Source of the DNA: an uncultured Desulfuromonadales bacterium
GTDB taxonomy: Bacteria; Desulfobacterota; Desulfuromonadia; Geobacterales; Pseudopelobacteraceae
Reading direction: 5' to 3'
Assembly: GCA_903868145.1 (NCBI GenBank)
Contig: CAIPTY010000020.1
Coordinates: 1 to 36,583, forward strand
Length of the DNA: 36,583 bases
The translations under genes and the position numbers were made by a program. The notes under the pieces are model-generated. The model saw only the letters and a program-made list of their open reading frames with translations. It searched no databases and was not told the origin of the DNA. Below, piece by piece: positions 17,494-25,548 of this stretch. The number at the start of each line of letters is the position of its first letter. Within the stretch, counting starts at the first letter, position 1.

Positions 17494-20400
17494 CCTTTTT
17501 ACCAGTTTTTTCTTCCACCGTTCCGTCCTTCTGATTGCTCGCCAGCCAGTCATAAATACGCTTCGCCGCTCTTCGCACCTCCGGGTTCACGTCCCTGAGT
17601 TTTTCTTCACCAAACATATAAGCTGTAAACGCCGCATATAGTGGCCAGTACCGTTCTCCCAGGCCACTCTCATCCATGAATTGAAGGAGCTTTTCTCCGT
17701 AATCACGCTCCTTTGCTATTCTTAGCACGCGCATAAGTCCAGGATAAAAAACGGTGAATAGTTCCGGATGATCCGTTTCAAGCGCGATTGCAAAGGCTTT
17801 TATTGCCTCGCCAAAGTTGTCATGGGCGAAAGCCCGGAATGCAGTTAGTAGAGAATGGCCGTGGACAGGTAAACATTTTACGGCTTCTTCGTAGTATAGC
17901 TCGGCTTCTGAGCTGCGATTCGGGTCGGACATAAGTAGATACGCCAGATTAACTTTAGGAGCTATTTCATCAGGTGATAGATCAAACTCATGTTTATAAG
18001 CAATTTCAGCTTGTTCCTTGTCGCCCAAATGATCATAAAGTAGGTTTCCAAAACTGGTCCATGACCTTATATCTCTTGGAGAGAGTTCAACTGAACGCCT
18101 GTAAGCTTCATTTGCATCTTTATATCGTCCAAGGTGGTCATGCAGAAGATCACCCAAATTATTCCAAGTGGCAGCATTTTCAGGATCGATATCGATAGCT
18201 TTTCGATAAGCCGCTTCCGCTTCCTCATAACGACCAAAACGCTCTTGCAGAAGCCATCCCAGACCATTCCATGGTTCATCAATCTTTGGATTTATTTCAA
18301 TAGCTTTTCGATAGGCTGTTTCCGCCTCTTCGTAACGGTCAAAGTGTTCTTGAAAGAGCCATCCCAAGCTATTCCATGGGAATGCATTCGCAGGATCGAT
18401 TTCTATAGCTTTCTTATAAGCGGCTTCTGCTTCTTCGTAGCGCATGACACGATGCTGGAGAAGATCTCCCAAATTGTCCCAAGGACGTGAATATTCAGAA
18501 TCTATCTCAATTGCCTTTCGGTAGGCTGCCTCAGCTTCCTCAAACTTTTCGAGACAACATTGATAGAGATCGCCAAGGTTGCACCAAATATATGCGGCCT
18601 TAGGATCAATCTCAATTGCTTGACGATAGATAATTTCGGCCTCTGAGTAGCGTTTAAATTGATTTTTAAGAAGATTACCCAGATTATTCCAAAAGATGAC
18701 TTTCTTTGGGATTATTTCAATCGATTTACGAAAGGCAACTTCCGCATCTTCATAACGTCTAAGGTTATCTCTAAGAAGAATGCCCAAGTTGTTCCATGGA
18801 TTGGATAATTTTGGATTTAATTCGATAGCCCTGCGATATGCGAATTCTGCTTCTTCGAATCTACCTAGATGTTTGTGCAGGACATATCCCAGACTGCTCC
18901 AAGGTCTGTAATTATTCTTGTCCTTTTCGATTGATTGTCGATAGGCAGCTTCTGCATCATCAAAACGAGAGCTGTAAACTAGGAACCATCCGTATTTATA
19001 ATAGCAGAGGCTATTTAGTTCCTTTTTGCTTTCATTAAATAGATTGGATAACGCATCTGAAATTTCATTCAATTTACACTTATCCAGGCTATTGATTTTA
19101 TTTTCGTCAACAAAATGAATAATAACGGCAAGAATTTCATCTGAACCAAAATAATTTGCGGCAGCCTGTGCATGATTCAGATCTCCAGGCTCATTAATAA
19201 TTCCTTCTCTTAACGCAGTCCTAAGTTCATCAAAAATGCCTGTTAAGCCAATAGATTTATTGATTTTCGCTTCTCCATCTTTGTAGATGCTTACAATTCT
19301 ATTTATTTCATCTACAGGCAAACTAGGTAAATCGGATATAATTCTTTGTTTTTCGCCTTTTGATATAGAAACACTCCCACCTAACAAATTCCAGAATTCC
19401 TCTGCGCTGGAACTCCCCCAATTCCGTTGGCAATTCAGGACTCTACGCTTTAATTCTTTCATTTCCAAAGTTGTCTTGTCCAAATCCGACAGATCCACAA
19501 TCTCTTCAAGTTTAGTCCGAATTTCCTGAGAGTAATCGTCTAATTGCGATGTTGCAAAATGGTGAAGGGCGTGGCGTAGTGATGAATCACCTACAGCGTC
19601 AGCGAGGGCGAGACAATACATACCTGCAGAGTGACCGTCCCCACTTGGGCTACGCATGAAATCACAGGCCATTGAGCTAAGTTGTTGAGGAGAATATAGA
19701 CGGCGGAGGAATTCAGTCAGCCAACGAAGACGGTTTCGTAAACGGCGACTGGCATTGCGCATCAGGTACCAGATATTAAAAAAACGTTCTCCCAATTGAT
19801 AGCCTGTTGGAGCTGGCGTGGATAGCGTGACCTTCTCCACAATACCGAGCTTTTGTAACCTGTCGAGCTGAGATGAAACTGAAGTAGCTTCGATGCCAGT
19901 TGTTTCTGAAATACTGGATACTGTGATCGGGTTCCAGTTGAGTGCTACCGCGTCCAGCACAACGCGAGATTGGGGGGGGAGGTCTTCAACTCTTGCCTTG
20001 TAAAGTACGGTTACCTGATCCAGAAGTCGCTCCAGATCGCCCATAACATCGCCATCCGTATCCATTTCCAACAGAAGGTAGAGAAGAACAAGTGTGCGGG
20101 GATTACCTCCTGTCAGGTCGTAAAGGGATTGAATACGTGCCGGGTCTCCATCCAGTAGGTGCAGGACTTTTCGCCCCTGCGCTCCTCGCTCACGAGCCAG
20201 ACTCCGAAGACAGGTAATCATCTCGGTATATGTCACCTTCTCCAATAATTCGATCTGGAAAAAATCGTAAAATGGCGCCTCAATCTTAGCTGTAGCTTCC
20301 AGAAAGCTACAGGTTGCGCCGATGACCACGATACCACCCGGTTCCTGAAGGATTCGCCGGAGGGTCCAATCTTGTTTGGCCAGGCCATCAAAAATCAGAT

Positions 20401-20893
20401 CAATGTTGTCGATGAGAAGAAGCGGCCTCTTCCCAACTTTCGAGCACCAACCCTTGAACACTTCTAACGCTAACGCCCCATCTAAATCGTCAACTTTGCG
20501 GGACAACATGACAACGTCCCGATCAACTTGGGACGCTAGATTGCGATTTCCCTCTTTCTCAAATAAATCGCCCAGCGCATCCAGGCAGTTGCTCCAGAAT
20601 ACATGGAGATTATGAACATTGTACTGTTCTTCTCGAAAATTAAGCGGCAAAAGCACCTTGGATAGCTCCGGATCCTCTCTAATACCGAGGGAGATGCGTC
20701 GAAGCATACTGGTTTTTCCCATGCCCCGCTGGCCGATGATGAGTCGGTGTTGCGCCACATTATCGAGGGTCACTTCCCGCAATCTGTTGATAAGCTTTTC
20801 AGCTAATTCCCGACGGGCCACAAAACCTGCGAGAAAATCCTCATCGCTCAGGATAGCAGGGTTATAGACGGCAAAATTTAGCAGGTTTCCCAT
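17459..20893 (-). CDS. STAND-type AAA ATPase with winged helix and about 12 TPRs
   Basis: 1144 residues from ATG 20893, which has GGGAGG just upstream; an in-frame extension to 20935 exists but overlaps the neighbour. An N-terminal P-loop ATPase has Walker A IGQRGMGKTSML (about 53-64) and Walker B RPLLLIDNID (about 155-164). A GGNPRTLVLLYLL segment and a winged-helix-like part (SISETTGIEATSVSSQLDRL) follow near residues 270-360. From about 620 there are roughly 12 tandem TPRs of 35 residues (pattern W-NLG-LL…R-EEAE-AYRKAIEIDP). This is the STAND plan: switch ATPase plus repeat sensor. No separate effector domain was recognised. It lies 11 bases after the AAA gene and lies within the DR-bounded insertion. 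A defence or signalling role is inferred. Confidence 0.85.
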   Translation of the reverse strand: MGNLLNFAVYNPAILSDEDFLAGFVARRELAEKLINRLREVTLDNVAQHRLIIGQRGMGKTSMLRRISLGIREDPELSKVLLPLNFREEQYNVHNLHVFWSNCLDALGDLFEKEGNRNLASQVDRDVVMLSRKVDDLDGALALEVFKGWCSKVGKRPLLLIDNIDLIFDGLAKQDWTLRRILQEPGGIVVIGATCSFLEATAKIEAPFYDFFQIELLEKVTYTEMITCLRSLARERGAQGRKVLHLLDGDPARIQSLYDLTGGNPRTLVLLYLLLEMDTDGDVMGDLERLLDQVTVLYKARVEDLPPQSRVVLDAVALNWNPITVSSISETTGIEATSVSSQLDRLQKLGIVEKVTLSTPAPTGYQLGERFFNIWYLMRNASRRLRNRLRWLTEFLRRLYSPQQLSSMACDFMRSPSGDGHSAGMYCLALADAVGDSSLRHALHHFATSQLDDYSQEIRTKLEEIVDLSDLDKTTLEMKELKRRVLNCQRNWGSSSAEEFWNLLGGSVSISKGEKQRIISDLPSLPVDEINRIVSIYKDGEAKINKSIGLTGIFDELRTALREGIINEPGDLNHAQAAANYFGSDEILAVIIHFVDENKINSLDKCKLNEISDALSNLFNESKKELNSLCYYKYGWFLVYSSRFDDAEAAYRQSIEKDKNNYRPWSSLGYVLHKHLGRFEEAEFAYRRAIELNPKLSNPWNNLGILLRDNLRRYEDAEVAFRKSIEIIPKKVIFWNNLGNLLKNQFKRYSEAEIIYRQAIEIDPKAAYIWCNLGDLYQCCLEKFEEAEAAYRKAIEIDSEYSRPWDNLGDLLQHRVMRYEEAEAAYKKAIEIDPANAFPWNSLGWLFQEHFDRYEEAETAYRKAIEINPKIDEPWNGLGWLLQERFGRYEEAEAAYRKAIDIDPENAATWNNLGDLLHDHLGRYKDANEAYRRSVELSPRDIRSWTSFGNLLYDHLGDKEQAEIAYKHEFDLSPDEIAPKVNLAYLLMSDPNRSSEAELYYEEAVKCLPVHGHSLLTAFRAFAHDNFGEAIKAFAIALETDHPELFTVFYPGLMRVLRIAKERDYGEKLLQFMDESGLGERYWPLYAAFTAYMFGEEKLRDVNPEVRRAAKRIYDWLASNQKDGTVEEKTGKKGVRKTGRKQTK
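17870..19026 (-). repeat. Tandem 105-bp coding repeats (TPR array)
   Basis: Eleven or so consecutive 35-codon units inside the TPR-STAND gene. The core units between about 18120 and 18580 are the most alike at DNA level, suggesting recent expansion or gene conversion. The weakly similar last unit runs to about 17765. Confidence 0.75.
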
Positions 20894-20904
20894 AATTCCT
20901 CCCT

Positions 20905-22050
20905 TTAAACCGTACCGACTACATAACGTAGCCACCAGAGCCGCAACAGGTTCATCATGAACCGGAAACGACCGGGATCGTCTTCGCAGGAAATCAGATA
21001 TCCGTCCATAACAAGAGTATCAAGGAGCGTAGAAAGTTGTTGCCCGCTTACCTGTTCACCACCTCTGTTAAGTGCCATAAGAATGGTGTCACGCCGGGCT
21101 CCTGCCGGATTAGCGGCAATTACGGATAGTATTAGAAATAAATAGGTTCGCTCCGGATCAAGAAAATTCTTGGTTAAATGCTCCCTCCAAGTTGCCCAAT
21201 AAACCCTTTTTTCAAGCGAGAGCATGGCGTCGAGCGCATCCTGCGCAGCTTTGGCTGACACCTCGCCTGTTATGCTCTTTCTTACACATGCGTCATTCAC
21301 AATCTTTTCCAAATAGTAGGGTGAAAGCCAGCCCAAGCCATCGATAACAACCTGAAGCGCGGCGTCATCAAGATGGCAATTATCCCTGCCGGACAGGGAC
21401 TGAATATAATCCCTCGCCACTTGTGGAGAAAACGGTTTCAGAGGATAGACTTCCATATCAATCAACGCGCCTTCCATCTCCTCGCGGCGCGATACTGCAT
21501 CCAGGCCGACTGAACCGGTATAAAGCCAGCGAACCATGGGATAACGCTGCCGCATGTTACGAAGCCAGTACATAAATGAGGAGGCTCGTCCCCTGTCACC
21601 ACCTTTAAGTAACGTAAGGATGAATATTGGCAATTCGTCTACCATAATGAGCAACGGCTTTTCATCACCGGGTTTGTTCAGAGTCTCCAGAAGAGTTTCG
21701 GCAAACTGCCTCCAATCCGTGTGTAAAAGCAGTTGTCGCCAATCTTTGAGATTTTCGTCTCCATTGATAACCTGCCTCAGTCGTCGTGTAAATGCAGCCA
21801 TAAGTGTCTGACCAGTACCGATCTCTTCCTGGATAGAGCTGCATAACTGCTGGAAAAAATCTTTTTCTTCTCCATACCCCTGTACATCGACTACTACTGC
21901 CCGGAAACCACTTTCTTCTGCCTGACTACAGAGCTTGTGCAGCAACATAGTTTTGCCGACTCTTCTCGGCGCCAACATCAGCACATTTTTATCCGCCTTG
22001 AACCATTTCCACAAGGTTATGCAATCCTGTTCCCGATCAAAGAATTCCAT
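20905..22050 (-). CDS. AAA-family ATP-binding protein (archaeal-ATPase-like)
   Basis: 381 residues from ATG 22050, chosen because GGAGGAAACC directly precedes it. Walker A-like APRRVGKTMLL (residues 27-37, with Ala replacing the first Gly) and Walker B LLIMVDELP (about 134-142) are clear. A segment GLGWLSPYYLEKIV and a C-terminal winged-helix-like part (TLLDTLVMDGYLIS) follow, as in archaeal-type ATPases with a MoxR/ORC-like lid. The C-terminal domain looks like a DNA- or protein-binding winged helix. It is the first gene of a two-gene unit with the TPR-STAND gene and has its own strong promoter. Function unknown; pairing suggests a regulator or loader of the STAND partner. Confidence 0.8.
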   Translation of the reverse strand: MEFFDREQDCITLWKWFKADKNVLMLAPRRVGKTMLLHKLCSQAEESGFRAVVVDVQGYGEEKDFFQQLCSSIQEEIGTGQTLMAAFTRRLRQVINGDENLKDWRQLLLHTDWRQFAETLLETLNKPGDEKPLLIMVDELPIFILTLLKGGDRGRASSFMYWLRNMRQRYPMVRWLYTGSVGLDAVSRREEMEGALIDMEVYPLKPFSPQVARDYIQSLSGRDNCHLDDAALQVVIDGLGWLSPYYLEKIVNDACVRKSITGEVSAKAAQDALDAMLSLEKRVYWATWREHLTKNFLDPERTYLFLILSVIAANPAGARRDTILMALNRGGEQVSGQQLSTLLDTLVMDGYLISCEDDPGRFRFMMNLLRLWWLRYVVGTV

Positions 22051-22085
22051 GGTTTCCTCCAAGTTTTCAAATCAACCTGATGTTA

Positions 22086-22113
22086 ATTATAGCCAAAATA
22101 ATACATAAGTCAA
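22086..22113 (-). promoter_or_regulatory. Promoter of the AAA/TPR-STAND pair
   Basis: Minus strand: TTGACT (22113-22108), 16-base spacer, TATAAT (22091-22086), 36 bases before ATG 22050. The match to the sigma-70 consensus is strong. The cassette therefore has its own transcription, independent of the restriction operon. Confidence 0.75.
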
Positions 22114-22130
22114 TAAATTTTATATTGTAT

Positions 22131-22148
22131 AAATACAGTATTGTATTT
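22131..22148. promoter_or_regulatory. Inverted repeat upstream of the cassette promoter
   Basis: AAATACA-GTAT-TGTATTT is a perfect palindrome with seven-base arms, just upstream of the -35 box. TATTGTAT occurs twice, at 22123-22130 and 22139-22146, 16 bases apart. This looks like a regulator site; no regulator is assigned. Confidence 0.5.
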
Positions 22149-22331
22149 ATTTAAAAGTATATCAGAATTTTGGTTGGTGAGGATAGGCTCGGGGAGTGGG
22201 CTAAATATCGCGTGTGGGTGTTGGTCTCAGTCTTATCCCGCCATGATCTTCCAGCGGCAAACTCTCCACTTTTCTCCGGTAAAAACGCCTACAACGCGGG
22301 ATGTTTCCTGGAATATTCGGGAAGGAGTGCT

Positions 22332-22384
22332 ACAGTGTCAGGTCTCCAACTGTGACAATGTCATCAGTGGAGACCCGACACTGT
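22332..22384. repeat. Nested inverted repeat (hairpin)
   Basis: Left arm 22332-22352 pairs with right arm 22365-22384 over about 19 pairs with one bulge and one mismatch (core GGTCTCC/GGAGACC, outer ACAGTGTC/GACACTGT). The loop contains another small palindrome, TGACA-A-TGTCA. No T-run follows in the direction of transcription, so it is not a normal terminator. It sits exactly where the RhuM remnant loses similarity and may be a mobile-element end or recombination site. Confidence 0.7.
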
Positions 22385-22649
22385 CAATTTCACGCGTTTT
22401 ACCCGGTATCGCACCGTGAGCCGTGGTATGTTCCAAAATGGAACTTACCACGTGCTCATCCAGTTCAGAGCTGTCAAAAATGTTTTTCAGGTGCTTGGTG
22501 ATTGCCGGGCGTTGCACACCAAAAAGTTCAGCCATTTTCTCTTGGGTCAGCCAGATGGTTTCATTCTGCAAGACGGTGTCAACTTTTATGTCACCGTCGG
22601 GAGTGGTGTAGAGGATGATTTGGGACTTACGCTGCATTGGATACACCAT
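22338..22649 (-). pseudogene. Truncated RhuM-family gene (5' part)
   Basis: The first roughly 80 codons resemble RhuM N-termini: IWLTQEKMAELFGVQRPAI, then HLKNIFDSSELDEHVVSSIL. This is the same fold region as the full gene at 6470-7474 (LWLSQKQLTELFG…). After EHTTAHGAIPGKT the frame leaves the family and stops within the hairpin at 22338, so the family's central and C-terminal parts are missing. The first codons (MVYPMQRKSQ) come from the 421-bp repeat and match hsdM's start. It is probably a casualty of the cassette insertion. Confidence 0.75.
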
Positions 22650-23033
22650 GAAATGTAGAATGAAGAATGCAGAATGTAGAAAAAATCATTTGGGACCTCG
22701 TTGATTGTTGATGCGTGCGTTACGAAGTATAGTGGTCAATATTGACACCAATTCGTGAGCCTCAGTCTGAAGCGGATCAATTGTTTCGTTTGTTGCGATG
22801 TCTGTTGCTTTGAAAAGCCGTAACCAGTAGAGAGTTTCACGGGCTTCCTTGAGAGAAATGGAGCATTTCGCGATAAAGTCGGGTTTAGTCTGGCCGGCAT
22901 GCGCCTCTTCCAGATTTGCGGCAATTGAGGTGCCAGAACGGAGGAGCTGACCAGCCAGCGTCCGAGCTGTCGCGTCACGCTGCATAAGATCACGATGAAG
23001 CCGAACAATTCGACAGGCAAACTCAAACGCCCG
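22613..23033. repeat. 421-bp direct repeat, copy B
   Basis: Partner of 17007-17427. In this copy the four-helix-bundle gene has its native 5' end next to hsdR. One repeat plus the intervening DNA is 5606 bp; recombination between copies would remove the AAA, TPR-STAND and RhuM remnant and leave hsdR, one four-helix-bundle gene and hsdM in a row. Confidence 0.9.
22651..22684. repeat. TGTAGAA-type short repeats, downstream side of four-helix-bundle gene B
   Basis: The plus strand carries several copies of a GTAGAAT/GAAGAAT/GCAGAAT heptamer. The same cluster is at 17045-17078 in copy A. The cluster at 23088-23116 on the other side of the gene is in opposite orientation, so the gene is framed by inverted heptamer arrays. 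Confidence 0.75.
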
Positions 23034-23072
23034 CTGCTGAATATCCCGCGGTGCAATTTTTTCTGTATTCAC
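22686..23072 (-). CDS. Four-helix bundle (S23/IVP-type) protein, copy B
   Basis: 128 residues, about the usual size. GTG 23072 is used as start; AAAGG lies upstream. The core from RAFEFACRIV to the end is four helices with the conserved LAGQLLRSGTSIAANLEEA motif. The family includes proteins encoded in 23S rRNA intervening sequences and is related to Avd. It lies 46 bases after hsdR and is framed by inverted TGTAGAA arrays, like a small mobile module. Its role in restriction loci is unknown. Confidence 0.85.
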   Translation of the reverse strand: MNTEKIAPRDIQQRAFEFACRIVRLHRDLMQRDATARTLAGQLLRSGTSIAANLEEAHAGQTKPDFIAKCSISLKEARETLYWLRLFKATDIATNETIDPLQTEAHELVSILTTILRNARINNQRGPK

Positions 23073-23087
23073 TCATTGCCTTTCTTT

Positions 23088-23116
23088 CTATATTCTACAT
23101 TCTACATTCTACATTT
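23088..23116. repeat. Inverted TGTAGAA-type heptamer array, hsdR side
   Basis: The plus strand reads TATATTCTACATTCTACATT and continues, i.e. the reverse complement of the array at 22651-22684. In RNA the two arrays could pair and put the four-helix-bundle ORF in a loop. Confidence 0.75.
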
Positions 23117-23118
23117 AC

Positions 23119-25491
23119 TTACCCCGCATAGAGAAGGGTCTGCAGTTCATTCACCGCTTCCCGCAGCTTTTCCGCCCCGCCGAAGTACCCAGCAATCTCA
23201 ATCACATTCCCACGCTCAGATATTGGCGGCACTTTCAAGATGTCCGGCACCACAAATTGAGCAGTTCCATGCTGGGCGTATTTTTCCAGCAGTTCTTCGA
23301 GGATGGCCCTGGCTTCGGGGCTGTAGTGATCGAAGAAATCCTTCCGGTCATTCTTCAACCGTTCGGCCCGCTCTCGGCGTGTCCGTAGCGGTGCGTTAAA
23401 GGCAAGATGACAGAGGAGATCAAAGGGGTCGGCTTCCGGTTGGCCAACGGATTCGGCCAGTTCGTTGAAGCTGATCCCACGCTCTTCAAGCTGGCGGATA
23501 ACTTCGGCTCGTTCCTTTGGATTGGCCCACTGTTCTCGCATCCGAATTGCACCGGTGAACAGAGTACGAACCTTGTCAGCGGCATAGTCGCTGTATTTGA
23601 CGACACGGAGCTGTTTGCCATCCGGGTCCAGTTCATAAACCAGATGGGCGGCAATCGCCACCTGACCGCCATCGACAAAGTATTTGCGGGGTTCTTTTGC
23701 GCCATCATCAATGACGACTCTCGTCGGGCCGTATTCATCCTGAATGCCGCCATCTTCCACAACGGGAGCTTCCTCGATGATGGTCGTCTCGTAGGTAGCG
23801 CCGGCCATATCGATCTTCTCTTCGCTGACCAGGGCAGGATCCCCGTCGAAATCATTATCGGCAAAGAGCCTTGTGGCGCTGCCGGTATAATCAAGGATGC
23901 TGAACCAGAGCTTGCCGTAATCGTCCCTGACACGGGTGCCGCGGCCAATAATCTGTTTGAACTCCGATATGGAACCAACCACGCGGGCAAGGACGACATT
24001 TTTGCAGGTAGGAGCATCGACGCCGGTGGTCAGCATCTGTGAGGTGGTAAGGATGGCCGGTGTCTCGGTCTCCAGTTCCTGAAACCTGCCGAGATGCCCA
24101 CGACCAATATCGCCTTCATTTGAAGTCACCCGGCAGACGTAATCCGGGTACTGGCTTACCAGATCCTGGTTAAGGTTGGTGAGTGCCCGTCGCATCTCGT
24201 CGGCATGATCCTGATCCACACAAAAAACGATAGTCTTGGCGAAACGGTCGGTCTTTTTAAGAAAGTCGCTCAAGTGGCAGGCAATTGCTTCTGTACGGGC
24301 CTTCAGGGCGACAACCCTCTCAAAATCTTTGGTCTGGTACTCCTCGTCCGGTATCTCCCGGCCATAGCGATCCAGCTCTCCCTTGCTTGGACGCCAACCG
24401 GCCGCATCGAAGTCAGTGATAATGCGGTGGACCCGGTAGGGGGCCAGGAAGCCGTCATCGATCCCCTGTCGCAAGCTGTACTGGTAGATGGGATTGCCGA
24501 AGTAGAGGTAGGTATCCCGGTTGTCTTCCCTGAGCGGTGTGGCGGTCATCCCCAACTGAAACGCCGGAGAGAAATACTCCAAAATTTCACGCCAGTTGCT
24601 ACTGTCGCGGGCGCTTCCCCGGTGGCATTCATCAACGATGATCAGATCAAAGAAGTCCGGCCTGTACTCCTTATAGAGCCCCGGTCGCCGTTCGTCCTTG
24701 GCCAGCGATTGGTAGATGGCGAAGTACATCTCACGGCTTTTGTTGGCCTCGCCATTCTCGATCTTCCAGCGGGCATCGCCAAAGGGAGCAAAGATCTTAT
24801 CCTTGGGGTCATCAACAAGGATATTGCGGTCAGCAAGGTACAGAATTTTGGGGCGCCGATGCTCGCCGGTGGCATTCCAGCGGGCGCTCCAAAGCTTCCA
24901 ACAAATCTGGAATGCGACAACGGTTTTGCCGGTGCCGGTGGCCATGGTCAGCAGTATTCGCTTTTTGTCCTGCAAAACCGACTGCACAACCCGGTTGATG
25001 GCGATTTCCTGATAATAGCGAGGACTCTTGCCGCTGTGGTGGTAATAAGGTGAGAGAATGCGTTGCGCGGATTCGGGGGAGAATGGATGAGAGCTTTGCA
25101 AACGCTGCCAAAGTTCCGAAGGTGTCGGGAAGTGCGGAAGTATCCGTTCCTGTCCGGTCAGGTAGTCGAATTCGATGATTTCGATGCCATTAGTAGCGTA
25201 GGCGAACTTGAGCCCCAGAATCTCGGCATACTCTTTGGCCTGTTGCAGGCCGTCACCGGCGGACAGGTAATCCGGTTTTGCCTCGACAACAGCAATGAGA
25301 TAGTCACGAGTGTAGCGAAGCAGATAATCGGCCCGTTTTTGAGGACGACGCCTCACCTTATTCCCAGCAAGAACAATACGGCCATCGGTAAAGGTAATTT
25401 GCTCGTTGATACGGTGAGGCTCATTGTCCCAACCCGCCTCAACCAGCTTTGGCAGCACGTATTTTCGACAGGTATCTGCTTCGTTGCTCAT
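23119..25491 (-). CDS. hsdR: Type I restriction endonuclease subunit HsdR
   Basis: 790 residues. An N-terminal nuclease domain has D…VVEAKPD (about residues 55-75, PD-ExK type). The SF2 translocase follows: Walker A MATGTGKT (about 187-194), DECH box (IIVDECHRGS), TATP, and motif VI QIIGRGTR. The C-terminal part fits the EcoEI-type R C-terminal domain. It pumps DNA and cuts away from unmodified sites, using HsdM/HsdS. Gene order hsdR, four-helix-bundle gene, cassette, hsdM, hsdS is on one strand; hsdM is now 6 kb away because of the insertion. Confidence 0.93.
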   Translation of the reverse strand: MSNEADTCRKYVLPKLVEAGWDNEPHRINEQITFTDGRIVLAGNKVRRRPQKRADYLLRYTRDYLIAVVEAKPDYLSAGDGLQQAKEYAEILGLKFAYATNGIEIIEFDYLTGQERILPHFPTPSELWQRLQSSHPFSPESAQRILSPYYHHSGKSPRYYQEIAINRVVQSVLQDKKRILLTMATGTGKTVVAFQICWKLWSARWNATGEHRRPKILYLADRNILVDDPKDKIFAPFGDARWKIENGEANKSREMYFAIYQSLAKDERRPGLYKEYRPDFFDLIIVDECHRGSARDSSNWREILEYFSPAFQLGMTATPLREDNRDTYLYFGNPIYQYSLRQGIDDGFLAPYRVHRIITDFDAAGWRPSKGELDRYGREIPDEEYQTKDFERVVALKARTEAIACHLSDFLKKTDRFAKTIVFCVDQDHADEMRRALTNLNQDLVSQYPDYVCRVTSNEGDIGRGHLGRFQELETETPAILTTSQMLTTGVDAPTCKNVVLARVVGSISEFKQIIGRGTRVRDDYGKLWFSILDYTGSATRLFADNDFDGDPALVSEEKIDMAGATYETTIIEEAPVVEDGGIQDEYGPTRVVIDDGAKEPRKYFVDGGQVAIAAHLVYELDPDGKQLRVVKYSDYAADKVRTLFTGAIRMREQWANPKERAEVIRQLEERGISFNELAESVGQPEADPFDLLCHLAFNAPLRTRRERAERLKNDRKDFFDHYSPEARAILEELLEKYAQHGTAQFVVPDILKVPPISERGNVIEIAGYFGGAEKLREAVNELQTLLYAG

Positions 25492-25548
25492 ATGAATAGC
25501 CTTAACTTACTTGGTTTCAGCATTTTATTTGATACAAATATGTTTTAC

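Noticed and set aside
17765-19026. 105-bp tandem repeats as a CRISPR or non-coding array
   Set aside because: The period is an exact multiple of three, and the units translate to a clear TPR consensus in one frame.
22332-22384. Hairpin as a Rho-independent terminator
   Set aside because: No T-run follows on either side in a suitable position.
23407-25053. Long plus-strand ORFs (211 and 282 codons)
   Set aside because: Antisense shadows of hsdR, which shows complete helicase motifs.
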